Of a stretch of 64,000 bases of DNA, positions 42,019-55,261 are shown one piece after another. The notes under the pieces were generated by a model. The model had not been told where the DNA came from. It saw only the letters and a list, made by a program, of their open reading frames with translations, and ran no database searches. Source of the DNA: Haematobia irritans (lineage: Eukaryota; Arthropoda; Insecta; Diptera; Muscidae); NCBI RefSeq assembly GCF_050003625.1, contig NC_134397.1:145513526-145577525 (forward strand). The letters are read 5' to 3'. A program made the position numbers and the translations under genes. Within the stretch, counting starts at the first letter, position 1. Every line of letters begins with the position of its first letter.

Positions 42019-43036
42019 CTTTATATCAGAGAAATGCGCCTTCTATGGTAGGCAAAATTCGAATTCGTATTTTATTGATACTAAAATTTTGTCTCACGAC
42101 AATATTTTTTCTTCAGTGTATGTATGTACAGTAAAACGCCCTATATTTTGTCCACATTTGGGAGGTGTCCAGTTATAAGAGGTTATGCTTAAAGTGTTAA
42201 TATAACAAACGTACTTATGAGACGTGTCCCAAGTTTGCGAGTTTTCACTGTACAAAGTTCTCAAAAAAATATAAGTTTCTTAAACAAACATAAGTTTCTC
42301 AAAAAAATGTTCACCTTTTTTCCTTCTAGTTGAGAAAATATTAGGGCAAACATCAATAATAGCCACTTTACATCCATGTGCAGTTCAACATCATTATAAA
42401 GATATTAAACATTTCAAAATGTTTTCATTTATATTCTTTTAATTGAATACTTTTTATTGTTATTTATACACACTTTCATTAGCTTTAAATACAATATTAG
42501 CTATGTATTTTTATTTTGCCGAAAATAACAGTTCGTTTCTATTGAATTTGTGTAAATGTTTCAAATAAAAAAAAATACAGTATTGAAACTCTAAAAAACT
42601 AGATTCATTAACTAAATTGTTTGAAAACCGGAAAGGGAGTGGTGGTAAATATGTTTACCAAAAAATATATCTACCTAATATACTAAATCGTCTGTCATTG
42701 ATTTTTGTTATCATTTGCAAATATCTAAATATTTAGTCTATGACATTGACATTGGATTTTTTTCGCATATCGGTCTATAATGCTAAACATTATAGTCTAT
42801 TGTAGGTATTGATCATCAACACATATTCAGTATATTGTAGTCATCCAATAAAGAGATCAGAAGTGAAAAGAGAGATACTATTTGCTCTACTCTTTTTTTC
42901 ATACATAGTAGCTAACACAAAATGTTTCCAATTCAATAGACCATTGTTTTGAGGGAAAATATTCTTTTTTATTCTAATGGCAAAAGTATGTGGAAATAAC
43001 CTAAATTTAGAAATCCATTCATTTTTGTTCTACACA
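42019..43036. other. AT-rich DNA with a small CAGT-ended inverted-repeat element
   Basis: At 42128-42253 TACAGTAAAAC on the left and GTTTTCACTGTA on the right are near-inverse and start and end in TA, as in pogo/Tigger-type MITEs. Inner GTGTCC/GGACAC words are also inverted. The rest to 43036 shows nothing recognisable. Confidence 0.35.
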
Positions 43037-43565
43037 GAAAAAAATATCAACAAAATATTTCCAATTAAAAAGTTGATTGAAGTAGAAATTTTTTTCAATT
43101 AATAATTTAATTGATACAAATAACTTTTTAATCAAGATAGAAACCTTAAGTTAATTAAGTCAATGATTGAAAATTTTTAAATTTTTTATCAAAAAATTAA
43201 TTGATTCAATTAACATTTTAATCAAACTCGGAAGACTAAGTCAGTAAAAAAGTGATGGATTTTTTTAATTTTTAAATACAAAATTATTTCAAAATATATT
43301 TTTTTTGTTAATCAAACTAAAAATACAAAGTCAGATTAGAAAGTAATTGAAAATAGTTACCATTTTAATTAAAATATTAATTGAGTTTTGCAATCAACAT
43401 CAATTAAATTTTTAATTGAATCAATCAAAAAATTAATTGAAATTTTCAAATTAAATAAATTATTTTTTTAATCAAATAGTTTTTAATTTTCAATTAAAAA
43501 TGTGATTGATACTATCATTTTCGTGGTTAAAGACATTTCAATTAAAAAATTAATTGGATCAATGA
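43037..43565. mobile_element. R3 element, right end truncated
   Basis: TACACAGAAAAAAATATCAAC start, AATTAATT-rich interior, then GACATTTCAATTAAAAAATT, AATTGGATCAAT, after which unrelated GATGCCAGGATAGGG begins. Confidence 0.6.
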
Positions 43566-44411
43566 TGCCAGGATAGGGATTTCTAATCAGAATCAATACT
43601 TTTGAACTTTCAAAATTCTTTAAAAAATTTTAAAACATTTTAATTTGGAATAATCGACTTTTTTAAATTTTGAAAAAAAATTTTTTTTTGAATTTATAAA
43701 AAATTTTGTAAATTTAGTTTTATTTGCTCTCAACAATTTTTTAGAGCACTTTGACTTTATGACGCCATTTCTGTAGATAAATGTGCTTTTTTGTCTCCTC
43801 ATCATGGCCCAGCAAAAAAAAACGTTGCCAAAAAAGTAGTGAAAATGTTATTTTTGGAGCCGGAAGCGGTGAAAAATTGGCACAGAAGCGATAAATTTAA
43901 CATGGGCTTGACATAGGACAATTTCAACAGCCGTTGTGATTCGAATTCATTGTTTTGGATGCGAATTAAAAAAAAATATAACATATTGCCGAATAAATAA
44001 TTTTTATATTTTTTATAATTTTTAATACATTCTAACGCTTAAATGATGTCAAATATTTTCAAAAATTCCCAATTTTTCTAAATTTGACTAAAATTTTAAT
44101 AAGTTGTACCATTTTATTAATTCTCACTCTGTTTTTAACCCATTTGAAACAAAAAAAGTTAAAATTACCCATTAGAAATATGAAAGAATTAATTTATAAA
44201 AAAATAAATTAAAAGAAGTTCCTGTGTGAATAAAATAAAAACATCTTTTGGAAGACATTTTTGGAAGTGCTTTTAAAGTTGTGCCTTTGGAACAACTTCC
44301 AAATTTTTGCTGGGGAGTTTTTCAAACAATTTGCTGTTACGCTCACTAAGAGCTCCCTTTACCGAAAATGAATGCACATATAACGAGTAATTTCTCAATG
44401 AGGAAATTCAA
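43566..44411. other. AT-rich DNA including an inverted repeat H piece
   Basis: 44235-44325 (ACATCTTTTGGAAGACATTT, TTGGAAGTGCTTTTAAAGTT, GTGCC) is the inverse of 25850-25925. AGAGCACTTTGACTTTATGACG at 43743 recurs as AGAGCACTTTAACTTTATAACG at 45856. No gene. Confidence 0.4.
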
Positions 44412-44921
44412 AACACACTCAAAAAAAAAAGTGAACCCTCTATTTCACTAAATCCAATTTAACTTTATTGTAGTTCATGGAATTATTATGTTTTGAGAAA
44501 GTTTCGTTAACTTTAACAATTTTTTGCGTTCGTTTGTTAGATGGACTAAAAACACGGGAAAAACTATACACAAATGAGGTATATAGATTTACTAAATTCG
44601 TAATTTTCACTAAATAGTTCATTATTTCTTTAAATTTGTAAATTTTACTACAAATACGTCCATCGTGAACTTCATATGGCACTAAATAAATTCTTGCAAT
44701 TTTGAATTGAAATCCAATTTTTTCCTTCAAACTACAATTTTTTTTTTTAAGAAATGAAAAAAATTTAACTTGATTTTGTCGAAAAATATTTACTTATTTT
44801 TGTGATATCGGCGTGATATCAGCGTTTGTAATACTGTTTAGTTAAAAATTTCTTAAAATAATTTAAATTTTCTAAAATTAACCAAAATTTTATTTCCTGG
44901 TGGGTTCACTCTATTTTCAGT
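44412..44921 (+). mobile_element. R2 element, complete reference copy
   Basis: Both termini are present: CACTCAAAAAAAAAAGTGAA on the left and GGTTCACTCTATTTTCAGTG on the right, which inverted reads CACTGAAAATAGAGTGAACC. Length is about 510 bp. Internal landmarks are TAGTTCATGGAATTATTATG, TGAACTTCATATGGCACTAA, CCTTCAAACTACAA and TTTGTGATATCGGCG. No ORF of note. A MITE of unknown superfamily; no clear target duplication was found. Confidence 0.75.
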
Positions 44922-46920
44922 GCAAACAAAATAAGAAAATCGCATCAATAACAATTTTGGCATCAATTGCCAGTGTTCAGAGACTCGATAGTAACTCACC
45001 GTAGTAAAGAATAGTGCAGAAGAAGATGAAAAAAACATACCTAAATTGACAAAAAAAATGTTGTCGTAAGCTAAACAATTTCAAGCCTAGCTTAGAAAAC
45101 ACATTTCGCTGATAAAAGAAATTTTTACTTTATAAAAGTCAATTTTCCATTAGAGCTATTTGGCTCTATATAGAGAAAGGCAATTTGATTCTAAAATGCT
45201 TATCCTTACTTAAAGAAGATTACATTAAACTGAAGTGTTATGGCTTTAATAAACCTGACCCATTTCTTAAGTATTGTAGAAATTGTCATTATATTCCGAT
45301 ATTTAATTTTGCAGTTAACATATTTGTGAAGATATGATAAAATATGAAAAAAGTCTTACATTATTTTTTTTTTTTCACAGTATCAAGTACACAAAACCTA
45401 TATTATAAAGTGAATTGGGTTTTATATGTAGCCTTAGTGTAATTCCTATATTTTTTGGTTCGGAATCAATGACAAAGTAATTAAAGAAAAATTTTTGGAA
45501 TAAATTATTTTTTTAGAGTAAGCATATTTGAAATCTTTCTTCCACAGTATAAACAAATTGGAAGACTTTTATACAATAAGTTTATTATTTGGTATTTTGA
45601 AAGGTGGGTTGAGGAAACAAATGTTAACATGTAACCCCTAATGTTTATTTTAACAAAAAAGGAAAGAAAAATATATAGTTTCGGAATGATGAAGTTTTCA
45701 TATAATAAAAAAAAAAAACAAAACGTTTCCGATTCCGTGGAAATATATCTTGATTATCCAACACTATCGACATCTGTCACCTCTGTCATATAAACTGTAT
45801 TTAAATAGGTTTCGGGTCAAGATCTTTTCGATTTATCATTAGTTTTTTTTTTCAGAGCACTTTAACTTTATAACGTCATTTCCTCAGTAAATTCTTCCGG
45901 CTCAAATTGTTTATTGAGTTTAGTATTTTTCCACAAATCGCTTACTATTACATTGAAAACGCATACGTAGATAATAACTGGGAAATACCATTAGGCCACA
46001 ATTTGTAGTACATATTTACATTTATTAGAATAAGAGTAATGACAATATAGGGGGGATTTTTTTTGCTTATTTACAATAATCAAAAGACGTACTTAACAAA
46101 AAAGGGAAATTCAAATAGGGATTCTACAAAAGATCACTATGGGGATGGCAAAAAATATATTACCTCAGTAAAACACCTTCCGGCAGTTATACGCAAATAA
46201 AATCTTATACTTAATAAAGTGGCAACAAACCCAGAGATTACAGCCATTATGCTAATATCACGCATATAATTATCGCTGCTAGGCAACCAAGCCAACAAAC
46301 CCATCTACAAAATATAGATGTGCATATATTTATTTATTTTATTTTTATTATAATTTTGTGTTTTCATTCAATATTCATTAAGGAGGTTAGCAACGTAACT
46401 GTCTAATCTTAAGATATATATAGTTCGAAAATTTCTCTCTTAAAAGTTTATATGCTGCTATTATATATTATGTTAATCGATTTTGACGTGATATTAAATC
46501 AAAGCAAAAATTCGAATTTAAATTTGACTCAATATACATATTTTGGTGGAATATGCAGAATGCAATGGGATTTTAGGTCGATGTCCAATCTTTATAATTT
46601 TTGTTTGTTTTTTGAATGGAAGATTTTTGCAAACGTTTATGACCATTGAACTTTATTTTTGCATATGCTAATATTGCCAAGGCCACTAAAGTTTACATAA
46701 AAAAGATGTATTTCAAGTTGTAAGCATTACCTTGGAATTATGTGCATTTTTTGTCAAAATATTACAGACATAAGAAATGCAATATAGAAATTGCCTTTTT
46801 CTGTTTTTGAAAATAGTTTGTCAATGTCGAAGTATACTCGTATATCGATCAAACATTTGTGAAAAGTACATTTGTAATTAAATATGAAGAAAGATATAAG
46901 TTCGAACTGTTCCAACTACA
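44922..46920. other. AT-rich intergenic DNA, no gene recognised
   Basis: About 2 kb without a convincing ORF, RNA or repeat terminus. A short word shared with 43743 and another with 28790 (GGTTCGGAATCAATGACAAA) point to decayed repeats. Confidence 0.35.
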
Positions 46921-47576
46921 CACTAAAAAAAGTGAATCTTCTATTTCACTAAAGCCAATTTAACTTGATTTCAGTTCATGGATGATCTGCTGAATTCGAA
47001 AAAAATGTTTAATAATTTTTTATGGAACAGTTTTTGAGATATCCCGTTATTTTTAGTTTTTCGCTCTTTTTTCACTAAACAAATTATATCTCGAGTTAGA
47101 AATGTCTGATTATATCGTTTTTTCACTAAATATAAAAAAATTTTTAAAAAAATTTTTCGAATTCAGCAGATCAAAATTCATAAGAAAAGTTGTCTCTCAT
47201 CAAGTGTACATGGAAAAAAAATTTGTGTGCATACATTAGTTAAATGAACTAAAAAAAGGGGAATGAAGAAAACAGATATACTAAATTCGTACTTCTCACA
47301 AAATAGTACATTATTTCTTTAAATTTGTAAATTTTACTACTATGCGCCCATCTTGAACTTCGTATGGCACTAAAGACATTCTTGCAATTTTGAATTCCAA
47401 TTTTTTCCTTCAAACTACAAAATTTTCTTGTTGAATTTGTCGAAAAATATTTACTTATTATTTAGTTAAAATTTTCTAAATATAATTTTTCTAAAATTTA
47501 TCTAATTTTTCAAAATTTCCAAATTTTTCGAAAGTTTTTCTTCCTGCTGGATTCACTGTTTTTTTCAGTGCATGAT
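46921..47576 (+). mobile_element. R2 element with a nested palindromic MITE
   Basis: The left terminus CACTAAAAAAAGTGAATC and right terminus TGGATTCACTGTTTTTTTCAGTG are both present. Between TTCATGG and AATTCATAAG a separate 189-bp element has been inserted. Confidence 0.75.
46984..47172. mobile_element. 189-bp MITE with perfect 20-bp terminal inverted repeats
   Basis: GATCTGCTGAATTCGAAAAA (46984-47003) is exactly inverted at 47153-47172. The interior is AT-rich (TTTTTCACTAAA occurs twice) and has no ORF. Confidence 0.8.
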
Positions 47577-47579
47577 ACC

Positions 47580-48050
47580 CTAAACCAATATTAATTGAAA
47601 TTAATTTATCCAATTCATTTTTTAACTTAATTTCCTACAATCACGAAAATTATAGTGTAAATCCCAGAATAAAATTGAATTAAAAAATATACTTTATTAA
47701 AAAAATTAATTGATTTCTGCGACACATTAAATTTTATTTCAATTAAAAAATGTAATTGATTTTGGTCAAAAAATTTTTTAATTGAGATAATAATTTATTT
47801 ATTGTATTATTGCTTATTTGTTTTGTCTTTTAGATGACATAATTTTCTTGTAATAACATAAAAAATAGAATGAACCATTTAAATTTTGAAACAAATTATT
47901 TCCGAACAATTTTCAATTATATTTTTAAAATGAAATAATTAATATTTTAATTAAAAATGTAATAAAATTTAATTTAATTAAAAGGTGGGGCGTATCAATT
48001 GTAACTAAATTTTATTTTATTTTACTGATTGTAACATAATACTAATAAGT
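47580..48050. mobile_element. R3-like AATTAATT-rich block
   Basis: ATTTCCTACAATCACGAAAATTATAG, AAAAAAATTAATTGATTT and similar words of the R3 interior. Termini are not recognisable. Confidence 0.4.
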
Positions 48051-48051
48051 T

Positions 48052-49690
48052 CACTCAAAAAAAGTGAACCCTATATTTAATTTTATTTTAGTTCATGGAA
48101 TTATTACGTTTTAAGAAAGTTTCCATGATTTTAATAATTTTTTGCGTAAGTAAGTTCGGCCAGGCCGAAGCTTATGCGCCCTCCAACATGGATTGCGTAG
48201 AAACTTCTACGAAAGACTGTCATCCACAATCGAATTATTTGGGTTGTGGTATCTTAAAACTTCTTAACATCGTTTTCCAAGTTGCGAGTTAGTCCATACG
48301 TGGTATATACTAGACAAAAAAGGTATGTATAGGTAAGTCTACAAATAATTACGAATCGATATGGACTTTTGCACGGTACGTAGAGACCCAGAATTGAAAT
48401 ATGGTGGTCGCTTATATTGGGGTTATATATAATTATGAACTTGATATGGACCAATTTTTGTATGATTGGGGATAGATTTATATGAGGGATATATATAACT
48501 ATAGACCGATATGGACCTAGTTAGGCATGGTTATTAACGGCCATATACTAGCACAATGTACCAAATTTCAACTGACTCGGATGAAATTTCCTCCTCCAAG
48601 AGGCTCTAAAACCAAATCTCGCGATCGGTTTAAATGGGGTCTATATATGATTATGGACTGATGTGGGCCACTTTTGGCATGGTTGTTGGATACCATATAC
48701 TAACATCACGTACCAAATTTTAACCGAATCGGATAAATTTTGCTCTTCCAAGGGGCTCCAGGGGTCAAATGTGGGGATAGATTTATATGGGGGCTATATA
48801 TAATTATGGACCGATTTCGACCAATTTTTGCATGGTTGTTTGAGGCCATATATAAACACCACTTATCAAATTTCAAATGAATCAGATGAATTTTGGTCTT
48901 CCAAGAGGCTCCGGAGGTCAAATCTGGTGATCGGTTTATATGGGGGCTATATATAATTATGGACCGATGTGGTCCAAGTTTTGCATGGTCATTAGAGACC
49001 ATATACTAACACCATGTACCACATTTCACCCCAATCGGATGATATTTGCTTCTCTTAGAGGCTCCACAAGCCAAATGGGGGGATCGGTTTATATGGGGGC
49101 TATATATAATTATTGACCGATGTGGACCAATTTTTGCATGGTTGTTAGAGATCATATGCTGACACCATGTACCAAATATCAGCCGGATCGGATGAAATTT
49201 GCTTATCTTAGAGGCACCGCAAGCCAAATCTGGGGATCGGTTTATATGGGGGCTATGTGGACCAATTTTGGCATGGTTGTTAGAGACCATATACTAACAC
49301 CATGTACCAAATTTCAGCCGGATCGGATGAAATTTGCTTCTCCAAATTTGGGGGTCGGTTTTTATGGGGGCTATACGTAAAAGTGGACCGATATGACTCA
49401 TTTGCAATACCATCCGACCTACACCAATAACAACTACTTGTGCCAAGTTTCAAGTCGATAGCTTGTTTCGTTCGGAAGTTAGCGTGATTTCAACAGACGG
49501 ACGGACGACTCAGAATTTCACCACGACCTAGAATATATATATATACACTTTATGGGGTCTTAGAGCAATATTTCGATGTGTTACATGGTGGAGGGTATAA
49601 AAATTATATACAAATGAAGCATAAAGATTTCGCAAATTTGTGTCTCCGACAAAATAGTTCAGAATTTCTTAATTTTTTCTGTCAATTTTA
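48052..49690 (+). mobile_element. R2 element split by an R4 insertion
   Basis: The left part 48052-48146 (CACTCAAAAAAAGTGAACCC, TAGTTCATGGAATTATTACG, AATTTTTTGCGT) and right part 49601-49690 (ATTATATACAAATGAAGCAT, ATAGTTCAGAATTTCTT) are consecutive in other R2 copies. R4 fills the gap. The R2 right end is lost. Confidence 0.65.
48147..49600 (+). mobile_element. R4 element (modular), complete-looking
   Basis: The head is AGTAAGTTCGGCCAGGCCGA, then CGCCCTCCAACATGG. Six modules (~150 bp) follow with TTATATGGGGGCTATATATA, ATTATGGACCGATGTGG, TTTTTGCATGGTTGTTAGAG and ACCAAATTTCAGCCGGATCG. The tail has CAACAGACGGACGGACGACT and CTTTATGGGGTCTTAGAGC, and ends CATGGTGGAGGGTATAA. Head and tail are near-inverse (CCCTCCA/CATGG against CATGGTGGAGGG). 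Confidence 0.75.
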
Positions 49691-50030
49691 AAAAATATAT
49701 ATATATGAAAAATAATAGTAATTTCTGTTTTAAAGATAACTTCATATATTTAAGAAAGATTGTGGAGTTTAAACTAAGCAAAACATTAATATGGAAATTC
49801 TTTTCACATTTGAAAAAATTTTGCTAAAATCAAGTAATTTTCCCGAAAGGTGAATCGTCTATAAATGTTTTTGGGACATTCAGACGCATAGCCTTTTTTG
49901 TCGTTAGCGGCCAGTTTTTATTATTGGTATACAGTGTTGAAAGTTGTTTTCTTGTTGAAAATAGGTTTCACCAGCGCAGTTGCCACATCTAATATTATTT
50001 TAAGAACTGTAGTGTGACTGAGTTTCTATG
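49691..50030. other. AT-rich DNA, no feature seen
   Basis: No coding signal and no recognised repeat. Confidence 0.4.
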
Positions 50031-51183
50031 CACGCACAGAAAAAAATGTTTGGACATGGTTGCCGCATCCATTTAATGCTTATCTAGAGTAGGTAATGGT
50101 CGCGAAAATCATGTATTTTGTCTTTGTAAAACTAATTTTCGATCGGAGAAAAATATATGTTGGCAATAAGCATTTAAATGGTTCCCAAATGCCACAAACA
50201 TGTTCTACTATTTAAATGATAGAATTTGAGACCATTACATGGTCGAGAAAATCATGTACCTGACCATTCATTTTTTTTTTACTTTTTTGCAGAGAAAAAA
50301 GTATTTTTTAGGTTACGTATAGACATGTCTAGAACCATTACATGGTCATAAAGTCCATGTACATTGTTTTCGTGACCATTTAATTTTTTATTTTATTTTT
50401 TTTTTTGCAGCGAAAAGAATTGTATAAAAACATTAAGCAGGTACACACGATTTTTATTTTGCGCGTCAGTCATGTATTGATTGTTTCTTGGAATGGACGG
50501 AGAATACCGAATTACTGAGTTTTATGTTAATTTATTTATTCAAAAGTGGCACGTGAACACAAAAAAGGAAAGTGTAATTGAAAAAAATGTACCTGTATTT
50601 TGTTCTGCATTTTGATATATGGTATAATTTATTTTTATTTGCAGTTACATGATGTCTGCGTTGGTACATTTGATGAACACGAAGTAAATATGGAATGATT
50701 ACTTATTGTTGAAATTGAACCAAAATAGAGTGTGTAAAAATATGTGATGTTTGCTTGCACGACATTATAAATACAAATAAACAATGAATTAGTTTATAAA
50801 TAAATAAAAACAAATAAATAAAGTTAATTTTGTGTTTTCTTTTCTCAAGTGGCGTCCTTTTTTCGACGATGAAAAAAATTTTTTTCATAAAGATCAAAAC
50901 ATTTTAGGTTGTGACCATGTTCTTTTAACTGGAAGAAAAACATTTTTGACGAATACCATAACATTTTAGATCGTGACCATTGTCTTTTAATGGAAACAAA
51001 ATTATTTTTATCATTATAATAACATTTTAGATGCGGACAATTTTATTTTTCTTAGAACCATGTTCACTGAGCCAACATGGTTGCAGGTTAAAATGTTACA
51101 TGGTCGTCGCAAAAATAGCTCCTATCATATTATTTTACTCTTCGAATATGATTGTGACAATCATGTTTCTTCTCTGCGTGTGC
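50031..51183. mobile_element. R7 element, long form
   Basis: The left end CACGCACAGAAAAAAATG and right end TTCTTCTCTGCGTGTG are near-inverse. The interior repeats ACATGGTCGNGAAAATCATG and TTAGATCGTGACCAT words several times in both orientations. The short R7 at 56365-56618 shares termini and words. Non-coding, ~1.15 kb. Confidence 0.6.
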
Positions 51184-54100
51184 TCATTATAAAAATGGCT
51201 AGCAAGGTCTTTATGTATAGTTGTAGCTGGCTGTTTGACCAATATGTCTTAAGGCAATCAATGTAATATGGCATTAAAAAAAATCTGCATATGTCCTAAT
51301 AAATACACCTGAGATACACAATGTCGCCATTCGATTATTTTTTCTAAATATATAGTATATCTAATTGTATATGGTAATCAGACCCATAATATTATTCTAT
51401 GTCACCATCTTTATACTTTCATTTTCTAAAGAGAGCAATAGACTGGTTATAGCAACATTCCATAGTAAATTCCTCCTTGGGGAATATCTCCCTCTACATA
51501 CAAAAATTTCTATGCCATGGAATAGCTCAAAATGACTTTTGGCGTTGTAGTAGTAAAGCAATCGAGTATGGACTATATATTAAGCAATTGGTACTGAGAA
51601 ATTGTAACAGCATGCGATAGAGATTCATACTAGAATTTTTTTATTACCATATAAGTTAACTATGCAATAGTGAGATTCTATAAATTTTTGGTTTTAGAAC
51701 ATCATTTTTGCTACTGTAGGGCATATTTTACATTTTTTCATCTCTAGGGGATTTTTTCAATTAAATAACAATTTTATTTATATCTACAAAGTAAGATTAG
51801 AACGATCCAAACAATGTGTGAATTTAATTACCATTTCTATTAACACTTTGAATTTTATTACCTAACTTATATTTCAGATAAAATTCTTAGAGACCGCCAT
51901 TTTACTCAATACAACTAACCTGTTTTTTTGCAAATCCCTTAAAGTATAAACAGTTTTTCTTTTCAATATTAATATAGTAAATGTAATAATTAATATGTGT
52001 ATATTAACTAATAATTAAATGATATGACTTTCAATGTCAATAGTTCTATGGCTGTTTATACACTAAACCTAAGGTTACTGGCCCATATATGAAACTAGTG
52101 TACCTGACAAGCATTAATTATTTTATAATAAAATATATCAAAACTATTATATTATTATATAAATAATACAAGCGTAAATCCATCGTTATGAAATACATAT
52201 CTATTTAGTATTGATGTTATAAAACAAAAATATATGACGGTGTTATCACACCTTTTGTGTTTCCACATTCAAAATTTCGAATTGTGATTTTAGGCTAAAT
52301 ACATGAAACAAATAATAAAACATAGATCAGTTTGTGCTATTATTAGGGTAGGTCGTTGTTTGAATTAAAACAATAAATTTATGTGTCCAAGTAACCTTAA
52401 AGACTGGAAACACTAGAAGTGATTATTCCCTTTTACAGTTAATGGAGACATCCCAAACAATGAAAAAAAGAATAAAATTAATATTTCCTATTACATATAT
52501 TTTTCAAAAATAACTAGTTTATCCCAATAGTTGTTTACATAAATTTAAACAAAATCTCAACAAAATTAATTTAATTTGAAAAAATGTTAATCTAATTTGA
52601 GTTATAAAAAATCAAAATTTTGTAGGTGGAATGCGTCGCCTACTCAATTCCTTGCCAATAGTTGAACCTAATTATATATCAAGAAATTTTTCAATGAAAT
52701 ATTACTAATGATGACACTTATGCCATAATTATTGACCAAACATCATCCACAAATGCCAATAATCTCCACACGTGCAGACTGAAAAAGCTTCTTTTTGCGT
52801 TTTTAGGGTCCTGGACGTCCGTCCGTACATCGGCCCAGCAATTTCTTGTTTCCAAAAAACACAGCTCAAAATGTTATACAATCCCTATATAACTATGATG
52901 TTATTTTTGGATGGGTAATATGGAACTTTTTTGTCGCAAAAATGTAATTTTCTCTAATTTTTACAGATTCCTCCATATTTTACAGATTAACTATACCAGT
53001 AGTGTTGGTTGAGGATATAATATAGTTGGCTTTTATATAAGTGGGCTTTTATTAACTAATTTCAAAGTTGATTTAGCGTAATCCAATTTTTTTTTGTTTT
53101 ACTCATATGCGAACAAGAGCAAAATATGCATTTTCGAACCACCCTAATCATTTTATGCAATCATTAACATAAAACTTAAAAAAAAGTTCAATGTCGAGAC
53201 CAAAGAAAATACTTGTGTAACTATGTAGCCATCATAAACAGCACAAAAACACAATACAAAACAAACGATAAGAAACACAAAACGAATTCGATATCATGAT
53301 AAAATGAAACTAAAGTTAATGACCGCAAAAGTAGCCGTGTAGTAGGGAAGATGGAACGGAAGAAGAAAACATTCCACGTCATTGAAAACTATGGAAAATA
53401 ATTGGTGATGCTTCTTCCAACACTTACTGAAGTGGAGGCCAAACAATGGATTTCAGTAACAAGTAAAACATACATACTTGCATGTTTACTAAATTACAAT
53501 TGGGGATAGCGACACTTTCCCAAAAGATTAATTAAATTTCTCCAAATGAAAAATTTTTTTGTCAACCCACCCTCATTACCACTTAATTATGCCATATTTC
53601 TCTGGGATTATATGTCATTTTTTTTACTTACCTTTTATGTGAGTGTTTTACAACAGTAGTTAATAAAAAAAGTATTTCTCTTCTATATGATTGCACTTAT
53701 TTACAAGCCCCGGCTTCAATCTTTGGAGTTAATAAAATGTATACAACCTTCGCCTTGAACGTTTTCTTTAAGACTGGCCTTTAAAGCCATGAATTGAGCT
53801 TCTCTATATTGAAACTCATAGTAAAGCCACGTCTTGTTTGTATAAGTTACGTTTTAGTTTACACTGCTGTGTATTGGCCTACTTCTCATTTGAACTATGT
53901 CTCCTACCATTCTCACACAACTTCGGTAACAGGTTGTTTTACGCTGAGATTGCATTTATTGTTAAAGTCAAAACAACCAAAACTCAGAGACCAAACATTG
54001 TAAGTATTCGCTTTGATGCATTTTGTTTTCTTTCGATTTCCTTTTAACATTTTTTCACTCGCTCTCTCTCTCTTTCAGATTTTTTGATGCCTCATTATAT

Positions 54101-54678
54101 TTTACTGTGATTGTTGTTGATTTGAATTTTAGTTTTTGGGGCCACTTATTGAGTACATGCATCAAGTTTGTTGCTTAAGTCTTTTGTTTACTCTGAGAAA
54201 CAGAGAATATATTTCCTTTGTTCGTTTGTTAAACTAATATTGGTAGCAGCATCATGCGCTCAATGAATGTTGATGTATGTATCTATGTCAGAGTTTAAAG
54301 TACTTTATGGGTGACTCTATGAAATCGAAATTATATCTCTGTATTGCAAAATTGTCGCCATATTTTCATTAAGAAAGCGAGTTCAAAGAGTCATTGGCAA
54401 TTCGTTGAAATACATAACACATTTGTGCTTAAATGGCTTTATATCAAAGTTTTATTTTCTTTATTGAACTATATAATGAATGCAAATATATATTTAACAA
54501 AGAAATTCAAAATAGAATGCCATACTGAAAAACACGCAAGAAACTAATACTTTAAGCTTAAGAACACATTAGTCTGAACTTACTTAGGTGGTCTTAAGCT
54601 TAATTTTAAATGATATTAACCTATAAATAAATATATAAAAAAGTCGTAATTTTAGACAATAGATTCCATAGCTTTTTA
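51184..54678. other. 3.5 kb of AT-rich DNA without recognised gene
   Basis: Only short open frames. No splice-supported coding, RNA gene or clear transposon terminus. A region near 52780-52840 (GGGTCCTGGACGTCCGTCCG) vaguely recalls the GACGGACGG motif of R4/R5 on the other strand. Confidence 0.35.
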
Positions 54679-55258
54679 ATGCCTAACGGGTTAGAGGTGT
54701 ATTCAGGAACCAGTAGGACGAACAGAATGAGGTTAGAGATGTATTTCAATAGGGTAATTAGGTACGTTTATGGACTGCGCACACATGATCATGTATCGGC
54801 ATATGTTAGGGACTTTTTGGGTTGTGCTTTTGACAATTTTATAAAGATTAGCCTGATGACACTAGTTTATAAAGTATACAAGGCCAGAAGTCCACAATAT
54901 TTATCATCTCATTTTCGGTTTGGGTCATCTATCAGATCTCATTCCCTGATATGTCCCCGGTTTAATACCCTGATAATGCGGAATTTATTTGAGGTAAGGG
55001 TATGTCGTATCTGGAATATATGTATTCCATATAAGGGTAGACATTTTGGCCATTCAGTTCAAGAGTTTGATATCGGATAAAGTGTTGATAATGGGTAAAT
55101 TTTTTTTTGTTTTGTGGGGAAACGTTTCATATCCATGAACATTCTATTTTTTTACCTTATGTTATATATAAATGAATCTTAGTGTCATGATACATTACTC
55201 TGTAATCATTTTGGCCCTTTTACGACTTATAGATTATGAATAAAATATTGAATTGAAT
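54679..55258 (+). pseudogene. Non-LTR retrotransposon, C-terminal end of ORF2 and 3' UTR
   Basis: 133 codons to TAA (55078-55080): RMRLEMYFNRVIRYVYGLRT, HDHVSAYVRDFLGCAFDNF, VYKVYKARSPQYLSSHF and FEVRVCRIWN. These are the typical tail of LINE reverse-transcriptase proteins downstream of the thumb. A short 3' UTR follows, ending in TGAATAAAATATTGAATTGAATA, a LINE-like A-rich tail. The 5' truncation at about 54670 is usual for LINEs. It differs from the LINE at 19-21 kb, of which only the upstream part survives. Confidence 0.7.
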
Positions 55259-55261
55259 ACA

